From assembly GCA_934590165.1 (NCBI GenBank), contig CAKTOO010000022.1, positions 1-50,074 of the forward strand: a stretch of 50,074 nt of DNA. The letters are read 5' to 3'. Positions 25,072-33,711 of the stretch are shown one piece after another. The notes under the pieces were generated by a model. The model saw only the letters and a program-made list of their open reading frames with translations, did no database searches and had not been told where the DNA came from. The position numbers and the translations under genes are program-made. Numbering within the stretch: position 1 is the first letter of the stretch; each line of letters opens with the position of its first letter. This DNA is from an uncultured Dysosmobacter sp. (lineage in GTDB: Bacteria; Bacillota; Clostridia; Oscillospirales; Oscillospiraceae).

Positions 25072-25100
25072 TTGTTTTGCTTGTTCATGTGGTATATAAT
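25072..25100 (+). promoter_or_regulatory. Promoter of the LysR gene
   Basis: TTGTTT, a 17-base spacer, and a perfect TATAAT (25095-25100). Confidence 0.6.
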
Positions 25101-25109
25101 CTGGAAAGA

Positions 25110-25132
25110 AACTATCACGATTTTCGATAGTT
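25110..25132. promoter_or_regulatory. LysR-type operator palindrome
   Basis: AACTATC, nine bases, GATAGTT, giving the T-N11-A spacing of LysR boxes. It lies just after the promoter and before the LysR start codon, as expected for autoregulation. Confidence 0.6.
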
Positions 25133-25144
25133 GAGGAGTGCTCT

Positions 25145-26028
25145 ATGATTGACCTGCGCCTGTTGAAAGCCTTTATGACCGTTCTGGAAACAGGGACCTA
25201 TTCCCAAGCCGCTGTCGAGCTGGATTATGCCCAGTCCACTGTCACAAAGCACATGCAGCTGCTGGAGGGCGCCTATCACGGTACGAAACTGCTGTGGCGT
25301 CAGGGCGCCCGCATGGTGCCCACGGAAGAGGACCTTGCGCTTCAGCGCTACGCGGAACAGATCTTGCAGCTGTATGAAGTCTCCTGTCGGGACATCGCCC
25401 CCCCCCGGAAAAGCGGGTCATCCGCATCGGCGCCACCAACACGCTGGCTGATACCTATCTGCCGTTGGCTATCTCGCAGCTGAAGGCCGCCTGCCCTGAT
25501 ATCACCATCCATCTTACGAATGGGAATCCGCAGTTTTTATACGCGCTCTTACGAAGCGGTCAGCTGGACGTCATGTTTGTCATCGACACGCAATGCCGCT
25601 ATCGGGATTTTTCCGTCAGGCGGATCCGCCGGGAGCCCATGGTCATCGCCGTACCGCCCCTTCACCCGCTTTCTAAAAAAGGTATCGTTTCTTTCGATGA
25701 CATCCGGGACGAGGCCTTCATCCTGACGGAAAACGGATGCAGCTATCGAAAGCTCCTCCTGAACGAGTTTTCCAAGCATGGCCGTTCTCCCAGGATCGTC
25801 ATGGAATTGGACAGCGCGCAGGCCATCAAGCAGGCCATTTTGCAAAAATACGGCATCGGCTTTCTGCCAGCACTCGTGGTCCACAGGACGGACCTCCTGG
25901 TTCCGATTCCTTTTCGCTCGGAACACGCTCCGGCATGCAGCTGGATCGTCTATGCGCCAAATGGTGTCTGCACGCCGTCCCTTATGGACCGTATTGCAGA
26001 TTCCGTTCTGCAAGTATATCCGGAATAA
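25145..26028 (+). pseudogene. LysR-family regulator, frameshifted at a C8 tract
   Basis: The N-terminal winged helix is intact (MIDLRLLKAFMTVLETGTYSQ, then STVTKHMQLLE), in frame to about 25400. After GACATCG there are eight Cs, and the frame shifts; it is then read as an unrelated tail to a stop at 25483. With seven Cs the frame continues APPEKRVIRIGATNTLADTY into the substrate-binding domain, which stays open to 26028. The gene is therefore one base from intact: pseudogene, phase-variable gene or sequencing error. It would otherwise be a typical regulator of about 294 residues, perhaps for the ABC genes downstream. Confidence 0.85.
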
Positions 26029-26059
26029 ACACGCCATCCCTAGCCGGGATGGCGTGTTT
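26028..26059 (+). terminator. Terminator of the LysR gene
   Basis: AACACGCCATCCC / GGGATGGCGTGTT, starting at the stop codon, with a short T-run. Confidence 0.8.
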
Positions 26060-26202
26060 CGCCTCACCCCCGGCGGTATGGCTCCCTTGCGTGAACAGCA
26101 GAGCACTTGGGAGCTCCACTGTGGAATGTCCCGTTTTGAAAGTCGAAATGTCACTATGGAAAAAGGACGGCGGAACAAGCTCAGAAAAGTTCCAAAAAAT
26201 TT

Positions 26203-26231
26203 TTGAAATTTAGAGCAATGCGTGATACACT
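26203..26231 (+). promoter_or_regulatory. Promoter of the ABC exporter pair
   Basis: TTGAAA, a 17-base spacer, TACACT (26226-26231). The start site would be at about 26238, the first base of a long hairpin. Confidence 0.6.
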
Positions 26232-26236
26232 AAAAA

Positions 26237-26287
26237 AGATGTGTGGCAGAACTGCGTAAATCCAGTTGTGCCACACGTCTTTTTTTG
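26237..26287 (+). terminator. Leader hairpin/attenuator before the ABC genes
   Basis: AGATGTGTGGCA pairs with TGCCACACGTCT (one G-U), enclosing a second AACTG/CAGTT stem, and T7 follows. It begins at the predicted transcription start and ends 24 bases before the ABC gene, so it either attenuates the operon or protects its 5' end. Confidence 0.7.
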
Positions 26288-26310
26288 ATCTCAAAGTCAG
26301 GAGATGCAAT

Positions 26311-28054
26311 ATGTGGAACTATGTGAAAAAATACCTGTGCTTCGCCATTCCCGCCGCTTTGTTCATGGTGGGAGAGGTCTCCATGGACCTGCTCCAGCCG
26401 GGACTGATGCGCCAGATCGTGGACGACGGCGTGCTGAAGCTGGATGCCTCCGGAACGGGAGGGCTGGAACTGATCGTAAGACTGGGGCTCATCATGATCC
26501 TGTTGGTTTTATTTGGCGGAACATGCGGCGCCCTGAACAATATGTTTGTACATCTGGCCAGCCAGAACATTGGCAATGAGATCCGGAAGGACTGCTTTCG
26601 GCGGATCATGGCCTTTTCCTTCCCGCAGATGGACCGCTTCGGAACAGGTTCATTGGTCACCCGGGTCACCAATGACATTACACAGGTACAGAACTTCGTG
26701 GCTCAATTCGTCCGGGGCATGATCCGTACCATCATGCTGATGGGCGGCAGTATTTTTTGCATGTTTCGTCTGAACCGGCAGTTCGGATGGATGCTCTTAT
26801 GCGCATTCCCCCTGCTTTCCGGCTGCATGGGCCTTTTGTCTGTACAAAGCGGGGCCTCAGCTGCTGCGGCTTCAGGAACAGCTGGACCACATCAACAGCA
26901 TGTTGCAGGAGGATGTGTCCGGAATCCGGGTCATCAAGGCCTGTGTGCGGGAGGGCTATGAAAAGCTGCGCTTCGGAAAAGCCAATGACACCCTGGTGGG
27001 GACGCAGCTTCACGTACTGTTGATTTTCGCCTATATGAATCCGGTGATGAACGCGCTGATGTATATCGCGGTGGCGCTGCTTGTGCTGTCTGGCTCCTAT
27101 CAGGTTGCGGCCGGTACCGCGACGCCGGGCACCATCATGGCGGCCATCACCTACACCACCCAAATGCTAAACGGGATCTTGAACCTGGTCATGCTGTTTC
27201 AGACCATCTCCAAGGGCATCGCCTCCTGGAAACGGGTCCGGGAGGTTCTGGACAGCCAGCCGGAGCTGGCGGACGGCAGCTTTGAGGGAGAAACGGCGAA
27301 CCCCCGTGGCAGCATCGAGTTCCGAGATGTCTCCTTTGGCTTTCCCGGCACCGGGCGGACCGTGCTGCGTCACATCGACCTCACCATCCGGCCGGGGGAG
27401 ACCGTGGCTATTATGGGGGCCACCGGCTGCGGAAAATCCGCTCTGGTGGGCCTGATCCCACGCTTTTACGATGTGACGGCGGGTGCGGTGCTGGTGGACG
27501 GCGTGGATGTGCGGAAGTGGCGTCAGAAGGCGCTGCGGGACAGGGTCGCCGTGGCGGCGCAGAAAAGCGAGTTCTTCAGCCGCTCCATCCGGGAGAACAT
27601 CTCCTGGGGAGCCCCCGGCACGCCGGAGGAAGCGCTGCGAACCGCGGCGAAGGCCGCCCAGGCGGACGGCTTCATCTCCGCCGCGCCGGAGGGATACGAC
27701 ACCCTGGTGGCCGAACAGGGCAACAGCCTCTCCGGCGGGCAGAAGCAGCGCATCTCCATTGCCAGAGCCGTGCTGAAGCCTGCTGAGATCCTCATTTTTG
27801 ACGATTCCACCAGCGCCCTGGACCTGAAAACGGAGGCAAACCTGTACGGGGCACTGAACGCGGCCAGGCCAGAGGCCACAAAGCTCATCGTGGCCCAGCG
27901 CATTGCCTCCGTGCGGCAGGCAGACCGCATCGTTGTCCTGCGGGACGGGCAGGTGGAAGCCTGCGGCACACACGACATGCTGCTCCAGTCCTGCAAAACG
28001 TATCAGGATATCTACTGCTCCCAGATTGGAGAGGAGGGGACCGACAATGGCTGA
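26311..28054 (+). pseudogene. ABC exporter half-transporter 1, frameshifted
   Basis: Starts at ATG 26311 (AGGAGA upstream). The membrane domain reads normally to about 26840 (SMDLLQPGLMRQIVDDGVL, then DRFGTGSLVTRVTND). Around TGTACAAAGC (26841-26850) the frame slips by one base; the true continuation AGPQLLRLQEQLDHINS lies in another frame and remains open to 28054. The ATPase domain is complete: GATGCGKS Walker A, LSGGQKQR signature, ILIFDDSTSALD Walker B. Intact, it would pair with the next gene as a heterodimeric multidrug-type exporter. A single-base insertion or an assembly error explains the break. Confidence 0.85.
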
Positions 28055-29725
28055 CACCAAGCTGGTGGAACGCAATATTCCCGGTATGAACAACCGGGCT
28101 ACCCGTTTCGCAGAGGTGCAACACGCGGAGAACGCCGCGGATACACTGCGGCGGGTATCGTCTTATTTTTCCCGGGAGAAAAAACTGGTGGCCGGGATGC
28201 TGGCCGCCGTGGTGCTGGGCACCGCCTGCGGTGTCTACACGCCCAGCCTGCAAAGCCGGGCCATTGATGTCATCGCCGGGGAACGGCACGGGCCGCTGGC
28301 CCCTGTCCTCTTGTGGATGCTGGCAGCTTATTTCCTGTACAGCGCCAGTCAGCTGGTCCAGGGACGGATCGGCGCCCGCCTGAGCCAGAGCATCGTCAAA
28401 CGGATGCGGGAGGAGCTGTTCGGCAAGATCGTGGAGCTGCCTGTGGGATATCTGGACACCCACTCCCGCGGAGATATCATGAGCCGCATGACCAACGACA
28501 TCGAAAACATCTCCACCACCGTGTCCCAATCCCTGCCCTCCCTGTTCTCCGGCATTTTGATGGTGTGCGGCACTGTTTCCATGATGCTCTGGTACTGCTG
28601 GCAGCTGGCCCTGTTGAGCTGCGTCACCGTGCTGCTGACCGTTGGCGCCACCAAATTTTTATCCCAAAAGGTGTGGAAATTTGCCCGCCGCCGTCAGCAG
28701 CTTCTGGGAGCACTGAACGGCACGGTGGAGGAAATGGTCTCCGGTTACCGGACGGTGGTGGCCTATAACCATCAGGCGCAGACCTCAGACGAATTCTGCG
28801 CCACCTCGGACGCGCTGACAAAAGCAGGCATTCGGACGGATATTTTCAGCGGCGTCATGGGGCCCGTCATGAACTGCATCGGCAATATCGGCTTTGTCAT
28901 CATCGCCGTGTTCGACGGTTGGTTCGCCGCCCGGGGCATGATCTCCGTGGGTGTGATCTCCGCGTTCATCGTATACGCCAAGCAATTCAGCCGCCCCATC
29001 AACGAGATTGCCCAGATTTACGGACAGGTGCAGACCGCCATTGCCGGTGCCGAGCGGGTGTTCACCCTTCTGGATGAAGCCGACGAGGACAAGAGCGGCG
29101 AACCCCCGGCAGCGGAAAAACCACCGTGGTCAATCTGCTGATGCGGTTCTATGACCCAGACAGCGGCGAGATCCGAATCGGCACGCAAAGCATCCGGGCC
29201 ACCGCCAGAGGCAGCCTGCGCAGGGAGATTGCCATCGTTTTGCAGGATACAGTCTTGTTTTCCGATACCGTCCGGAACAATCTGGCCTACGGAAATCCCA
29301 ACGCCAGCCAGTCCCAGCTGGACGCCGCCGTGGAAATGAGCCGCTGTCAGGATCTGCTGCGCCTGCTGCCCCAGGGCTGGGACACGGTCCTGACCGGCGG
29401 CACCGGCATCAACCAGGGCCAGCGTCAGCTGCTGGCCATCGCCAGAGCATTCATCGCGGACCCCCGCATCCTGATTTTGGACGAAGCGGCCTCCAACGTG
29501 GATACTAGGACGGAGAAGACCATCCAGGACGCCATGCGCCTGGTGATGAAAAACCGTACCAGCATCATCATTGCCCACCGGCTGTCCACCATCCGGGACG
29601 CCGACCTCATCGTGGTCATGGACCAGGGGCAGATCGTGGAGCAGGGGACTCACGGGGAACTGCTGCAAAAGCAGGGAAAGTATTACGAGCTGTACATGAC
29701 GCAGTACGCCGGGTTTGCCACCTGA
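28047..29725 (+). pseudogene. ABC exporter half-transporter 2, internal deletion
   Basis: Starts at ATG 28047 with GAGGAGGGG upstream, overlapping the first gene by 8 bases. The membrane domain is intact to about 29095 (LPVGYLDTHSRGDIMSRMTND, then ISAFIVYAKQFSRPINEI). At about 29100 the frame runs out at 29141, and the ATPase domain resumes in another frame at PGSGKTTVVNLL. Some 45-60 residues are missing, including the A-loop strand and the start of Walker A, so this is a deletion, not just a base error. The signature is INQGQRQ, a degenerate LSGGQ, as in the asymmetric half of such heterodimers. Non-functional as it stands. Confidence 0.85.
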
Positions 29726-29808
29726 GCCACCGCCCGCAAAGGCTGTTTGCGTGACTTTTCCACCGTCCGGTGGTACACTGGGGCCAACAAGAAAAGGAGG
29801 CTGGCCCC

Positions 29809-30663
29809 ATGGCATCCGTGGGCAAACACATTAAGCATCTGCGGACCTCGAAACACATGACCCCGGAGCAGCTGGCGGAGCGGCTGTTCGTCACCCGGCA
29901 GGCGGTGTCCGCCTGGGAGACAGAAAAGGCCCTGCCGGATGTGGACACCCTGGAGCGCATCGCATCAACCCTGGACACAGAGGTGACAGAGGTTATTTAC
30001 GGCATGTCCCAGACCCGGGACTTGAAGCGCATCAAGCACCGATGGGCAATGATTGGCAGTATAGCAGCCATTATATTAGCTATTATCTATATAATACTAC
30101 ACAATTATGGTTTCATCGGCACCTTGCGGTATGGTCTGCGATATCAGTTCTGGAACCAGAACTACGCCGTCACCCTTGAGGAGCTCCCCAGCGCGTACAG
30201 CCTGGAGCTGGACCTAACAGACCTGGATAGCAACGTGGGTAAGGCCCTGTACGAGGATGACAGCGGCTGCCGGATCACGGTACAAAGCCTGGAAGAGGCC
30301 ACCAGCAGTCTGAGCGGATATGCACTCACCTTTCAGGCAGAAGGCATCTGTACACAGTCCGGCGGGCAGTTGGTCTCCGGCTGTTATGACAAGCGGATAG
30401 ATAAGCAGTCTTACAGCCTGGAACGTTCCGCCGCTATGCGTACCACGATACATGGCATCCAGCTTCCCCATAGCCATTACAGCGTGATGTCCTGTTTGAA
30501 AGACAGCGGCAATTTCTTTGGGTTTCATGTCTTCCCGCCGGTGGCATATCATGGGGACCTTTTGCCGGAGGACTGGGAAAACACCAGCACTGTTACCATC
30601 ACCGTGACGAGCCTGACCCGGCTCACTACCCAGTGCCTCCCCTATCTCTCCCCTTTTTCCTGA
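29809..30663 (+). CDS. XRE-family DNA-binding protein with membrane anchor
   Basis: 284 residues from ATG 29809 (AAGGAGG upstream). Residues 5-62 form a Cro/C1-type helix-turn-helix (LRTSKHMTPEQLAERLFV, then AVSAWETEKALPD). A basic linker is followed by one membrane helix (about 79-98) and an outer region of about 185 residues that I do not recognise. The layout resembles membrane-tethered regulators that read an outside signal directly. It lies 80 bases after the broken exporter pair and may have controlled it. Unlike those genes, its frame is intact. Confidence 0.8.
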   Translation: MASVGKHIKHLRTSKHMTPEQLAERLFVTRQAVSAWETEKALPDVDTLERIASTLDTEVTEVIYGMSQTRDLKRIKHRWAMIGSIAAIILAIIYIILHNYGFIGTLRYGLRYQFWNQNYAVTLEELPSAYSLELDLTDLDSNVGKALYEDDSGCRITVQSLEEATSSLSGYALTFQAEGICTQSGGQLVSGCYDKRIDKQSYSLERSAAMRTTIHGIQLPHSHYSVMSCLKDSGNFFGFHVFPPVAYHGDLLPEDWENTSTVTITVTSLTRLTTQCLPYLSPFS

Positions 30664-30702
30664 TAAACATATGATTTTTCCGCATTTTTCTTTAAAAAGA
30701 CG

Positions 30703-30731
30703 TTGACAAATCCCTTTTGCATTGATATACT
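30703..30731 (+). promoter_or_regulatory. Promoter of the rplU-prp-rpmA operon
   Basis: Perfect TTGACA, a 17-base spacer, TATACT (30726-30731). It is among the best sigma-A promoters in the window, as expected for ribosomal genes. Confidence 0.8.
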
Positions 30732-30737
30732 TGATAA

Positions 30738-30800
30738 GCCGCTTTGAATGGGTCTACAAGTGCGCCCAGGCGCCGCCCCCGACAGCGAGCCCGTAAATGA
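30738..30800 (+). ncRNA. Ribosomal protein L21 leader
   Basis: The 60 or so bases between promoter and rplU contain CCGCTTTGAATGGGTC, AAGTGCGCCCAGGCG and CCCCCGACAGCGAG. I recall this as the pattern of the L21 autoregulatory leader of Firmicutes. The position is right; the match was made by eye. Confidence 0.6.
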
Positions 30801-30817
30801 AGGAGTTGAATCAAGCA

Positions 30818-31129
30818 ATGAACGCAATCATCGTGACCGGCGGCAAGCAGTACAAGGTCGCTGAGGGCGACGTGGTCTACATCGAGAAGCTGGACCAGGA
30901 AGCCGGCGACACCGTCAAGTTCGACCAGGTCCTGGCTATCCTGGACGGTGACAAGGCCACCTTCGGCACTCCCGTTGTGGAGGGCGCTTCCGTGGAGGCC
31001 AAGATCATCAAGAACGGCAAGGGCAAGAAGATCCGTATCTTCAAGTACAACGCCAAGAAGGGTTACCGCAAGCGTCAGGGCCATCGTCAGCCTTACACCA
31101 AGGTTGAGATCGGCAAGATCTCTGTCTGA
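30818..31129 (+). CDS. rplU: 50S ribosomal protein L21
   Basis: 103 residues from ATG 30818 (AAGGAG upstream; an ATG at 30797 precedes the ribosome site). It starts MNAIIVTGGKQYKV and ends with the RNA-binding KKGYRKRQGHRQPYTKVEI tail, both diagnostic of L21. It binds 23S rRNA in the large subunit. It heads the conserved rplU-prp-rpmA order and is separated from prp by two bases. Codon use is strongly biased, fitting high expression. Confidence 0.98.
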   Translation: MNAIIVTGGKQYKVAEGDVVYIEKLDQEAGDTVKFDQVLAILDGDKATFGTPVVEGASVEAKIIKNGKGKKIRIFKYNAKKGYRKRQGHRQPYTKVEIGKISV

Positions 31130-31131
31130 GC

Positions 31132-31464
31132 ATGACCACCATCACATTCCGCATGGAGGGCGACCGGATCACCGGTTTTGACTCTCAGGGCCACAGCGGC
31201 TACGCCGAGGAAGGCGCGGACATCGTCTGCGCGGGCATCACCAGCGCCATCCGCCTGGTGGAGGCCACCATTAACGACGTGCTGGGTCTGGCGGCATCTG
31301 TGAAGGTCCGGGAAAGTAACACATCTATCTCCCTGCGTCTCCCCGGGGGCCTGGCTCCCACAGCGGAGAGCACCTGTCAGGCGCTTCTGACGGGGCTAAT
31401 GGTCTACTTTACCGAGCTCCACGACGAGTTCCCCGACAACATTGAAGTTTTGGAGGAAGAGTGA
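31132..31464 (+). CDS. prp: Ribosomal-processing cysteine protease Prp
   Basis: A 110-residue Prp (YsxB-type) protease. The catalytic pair is H21 in GHSGYA and C33 in DIVCAGIT. Prp removes the N-terminal peptide of L27 in Firmicutes, which is needed for a functional peptidyl-transferase centre. It lies between its substrate gene rpmA and rplU, and the neighbouring L27 carries a matching cleavage site. No anomaly is visible. Confidence 0.95.
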   Translation: MTTITFRMEGDRITGFDSQGHSGYAEEGADIVCAGITSAIRLVEATINDVLGLAASVKVRESNTSISLRLPGGLAPTAESTCQALLTGLMVYFTELHDEFPDNIEVLEEE

Positions 31465-31502
31465 TTCCTCTCCATCATTCTAAAGAAAGGATGGTCCGTA
31501 TC

Positions 31503-31784
31503 ATGATTCGTATTGGTCTTCAGTTCTTCGCCCACAAGAAGGGCGGCGGCTCCACCAAGAACGGCCGTGACTCCGAGTCCAAGCGCCTGGGTCCCAAGCG
31601 CGCTGATGGTCAGTTTGTCAAGGCCGGCAACATCCTGGTCCGCCAGCGCGGCACCCACATCCATCCCGGTGTGAACGTTGGTATCGGCACTGACGATACC
31701 CTGTTCGCCAAGGTTGACGGTGTGCTCCGTTTTGAGCGCCTGGGTAAGGATCGTAAGCAGGCTTCTGTTTACGTCGCTGAGTAA
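31503..31784 (+). CDS. rpmA: 50S ribosomal protein L27, Prp-processed precursor
   Basis: 93 residues from ATG 31503 (AAAGGATGG upstream). The N-terminus MIRIGLQFFA-HKKGGGSTKN carries the LQFFA sequence cut by Prp after A10, leaving the mature HKKGG start. The rest (RDSESKRLGPKRADGQFV, HPGVNVGIG) is typical L27. Mature L27 reaches the peptidyl-transferase centre. The operon ends here at a strong terminator. Confidence 0.97.
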   Translation: MIRIGLQFFAHKKGGGSTKNGRDSESKRLGPKRADGQFVKAGNILVRQRGTHIHPGVNVGIGTDDTLFAKVDGVLRFERLGKDRKQASVYVAE

Positions 31785-31796
31785 TCAGTCACTGGA

Positions 31797-31829
31797 GAGC
31801 CCCGAACAGCATTGTTCGGGGCTCTTTTT
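31797..31829 (+). terminator. Terminator of the rpmA operon
   Basis: GAGCCCCGAACA / TGTTCGGGGCTC with a four-base loop and T5. Confidence 0.92.
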
Positions 31830-31929
31830 CCGGTAAGGCGTCCGCATCCGAGCATATGCCATGAGCGTGTTTTGGGATGTGTGCGCCTCTACGGGTATAC
31901 TAGAAAAAAGTTTTGGAGGTGTGTTCTTT

Positions 31930-33213
31930 ATGGCAACTTCTTTCATCGACAAGGCCCGCATCACCGTGAAGGCCGGCAACGGCGGCAACGGCGTGGTGGC
32001 CTTTCACCGGGAAAAGTACGTGGCGGCCGGCGGCCCCGACGGCGGCGACGGCGGCCGGGGCGGTTCCATCATTTTGCAGGTGGACGACAACCTGTCCACC
32101 CTGATGGACTTCCGCTACAAGCGCAAGTACGTGGCCCCCAACGGCATGGACGGCCAGAGCGCCCGCAAGTCCGGCAAGGACGGCGCCGACCTCGTCATCC
32201 GTGTGCCCCGGGGCACCCTGGTACGGGACGCCGAGACCAACGAGATCATCAAGGACATGAGCGGCTCGGAGCCCTTCGTTTTGTGCAAAGGCGGCCGGGG
32301 CGGCTGGGGCAATATCCATTTCGCCACCCCCACCCGGCAGGTGCCCCGCTTCGCAAAAGCGGGCCTGCCCGGCGAGAGCCATGACGTCATTCTGGAGCTG
32401 AAGCTGCTGGCGGATGTGGGCCTCATCGGCTTCCCCAACGTGGGCAAGTCCACCCTTTTGAGCGTGGTCTCCAAGGCCCAGCCCAAGATCGCCAACTACC
32501 ATTTCACCACCCTGTTCCCCAATCTGGGCGTGGTGTGGGTGGACGATGGCGTCTCCTTTGTCATGGCGGACATTCCCGGCATCATTGAGGGTGCCAGCGA
32601 GGGCGCCGGCCTGGGCCACGACTTTCTGCGGCACATTGACCGCTGCCGCCTGCTGGTCCATGTGGTGGATGTGTCCGGCAGCGAGGGCCGGGACCCCGCG
32701 GCGGACTTTGACGCCATCTGCGAGGAGCTGAAGCAGTACAGCCCGGAGCTGGCGGAGCGGCCCCAGATCGTGTGTGCCAACAAGGTGGACATTATGGAGG
32801 ACCCGGAAAATCTGGAGCGGCTCCGTGCCCACGTGGAGGGCAAGGGCTATTCCCTGCTGGAGATCTCCGCGGCGGCCCATCAGGGCACCCGGCAGCTGGT
32901 GGGCAAGGTGGCGGAAATGCTGTCCACCCTGCCTCCCGTCACCGTGTATGAGCCGGAGTATGTGCCCCGCCCCGAGGTGGTGGACACCTCCGCGCCGCTG
33001 GACATCCGCCGGGCCGACGACGGCACCTGGCTGGTGGAAGGCCCCTGGCTGCAGCGCCTCATGGGCAACGTCAACTTCTCCGACTACGAGAGCCGGATGT
33101 ACTTCGACCGGACCCTGCGGGAATCCGGCCTGTTCCAGCAGCTGGAGGAGCGGGGCATCCAGGACGGCGACACCGTGTCCATGTACGATTTTGAATTCGA
33201 ATATCAGCGGTAA
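31930..33213 (+). CDS. obgE: Obg-family GTPase
   Basis: 427 residues from ATG 31930 (TTGGAGGTG upstream). The glycine-rich Obg fold (GNGGNGVVAF, GGPDGGDGGRGG) is followed by the G domain with GFPNVGKST (P-loop), DIPGIIEGASEGAGLG (G3) and NKVD (G4), then an OCT domain (about 345-427). Obg monitors GTP/ppGpp and 50S assembly, and is essential in many bacteria; in spore formers it also feeds into sporulation. It stands after rplU-prp-rpmA, the usual order, but has its own upstream terminator gap. Confidence 0.98.
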   Translation: MATSFIDKARITVKAGNGGNGVVAFHREKYVAAGGPDGGDGGRGGSIILQVDDNLSTLMDFRYKRKYVAPNGMDGQSARKSGKDGADLVIRVPRGTLVRDAETNEIIKDMSGSEPFVLCKGGRGGWGNIHFATPTRQVPRFAKAGLPGESHDVILELKLLADVGLIGFPNVGKSTLLSVVSKAQPKIANYHFTTLFPNLGVVWVDDGVSFVMADIPGIIEGASEGAGLGHDFLRHIDRCRLLVHVVDVSGSEGRDPAADFDAICEELKQYSPELAERPQIVCANKVDIMEDPENLERLRAHVEGKGYSLLEISAAAHQGTRQLVGKVAEMLSTLPPVTVYEPEYVPRPEVVDTSAPLDIRRADDGTWLVEGPWLQRLMGNVNFSDYESRMYFDRTLRESGLFQQLEERGIQDGDTVSMYDFEFEYQR

Positions 33214-33220
33214 ACACATC

Positions 33221-33251
33221 GGCGGGAAGAAGACAGCTTCTTCCCGCCTTT
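33221..33251 (+). terminator. Terminator of obgE
   Basis: GGCGGGAAGAAG / CTTCTTCCCGCC, loop ACAG, then TTTCT. Confidence 0.85.
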
Positions 33252-33323
33252 CTATAATCTACAATTTTCCCGGAACATTTTTCCCACAAATTTGTCACAT
33301 CTGCAAAATTCGGTTCTCAGGCA

Positions 33324-33352
33324 TTGACAAATGAATTTTGCCGGAGTACACT
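33324..33352 (+). promoter_or_regulatory. Promoter of the T-box/trpB2 transcript
   Basis: Perfect TTGACA, a 17-base spacer, TACACT (33347-33352). Confidence 0.75.
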
Positions 33353-33357
33353 TGCGC

Positions 33358-33603
33358 CAAGTTCAAAAGAACGAAACCGATGACGCAGACGAGTAGGCAG
33401 AACGCATCTTTTTCAGAGAGCCGCCGATGGTGGAATGGCGGCAGAGAGGCCTTTGCGGAATGGACTGCGGAGGGCGGGCTGAACGGGTCTTTTCCCCAGT
33501 AAGTACCGACGGGCTTTTCCCCCGTTACCAAGGAAAGACGTGTGTTGGCACGTCGCCGAGCGGACGAGTGATCGTCAATTTGGGTGGCACCGCAGAAGTT
33601 TTC
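33358..33603 (+). promoter_or_regulatory. T-box leader, tryptophan specifier
   Basis: The leader has the Stem I elements GACGAGTAGGCAG and CAGAGAG, a distal-loop GGTGGAATG section, and the antiterminator T-box TGGGTGGCACCGCAG (33581-33595). At the place of the specifier loop the sequence is GGAATGGACTGC, where the usual GAA-codon-A layout gives TGG, the Trp codon. Uncharged tRNA-Trp should therefore turn on the gene behind it. Confidence 0.9.
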
Positions 33604-33663
33604 AGACTTTTGTCCCAAAGGAACCATTGGAATGGGTCCTTGTGGGATGGAAGTCTTTTTTCT
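33604..33663 (+). terminator. T-box-controlled terminator
   Basis: AGACTT...AAGTCT encloses TCCCAAAGGA-CCATT paired with AATGGGTCCTTGTGGGA, followed by T6. It is the expression platform of the T-box. Confidence 0.8.
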
Positions 33664-33711
33664 TTGCCTCTTTCCCCGCCGGACCCCCGGAACGCGAAAG
33701 GAGCAAATACT

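Noticed and set aside
31900..33219. Long minus-strand reading frame of 439 codons
   Set aside because: It is antisense to obgE, whose protein is unmistakable; the frame is open because of GC-rich codon bias.
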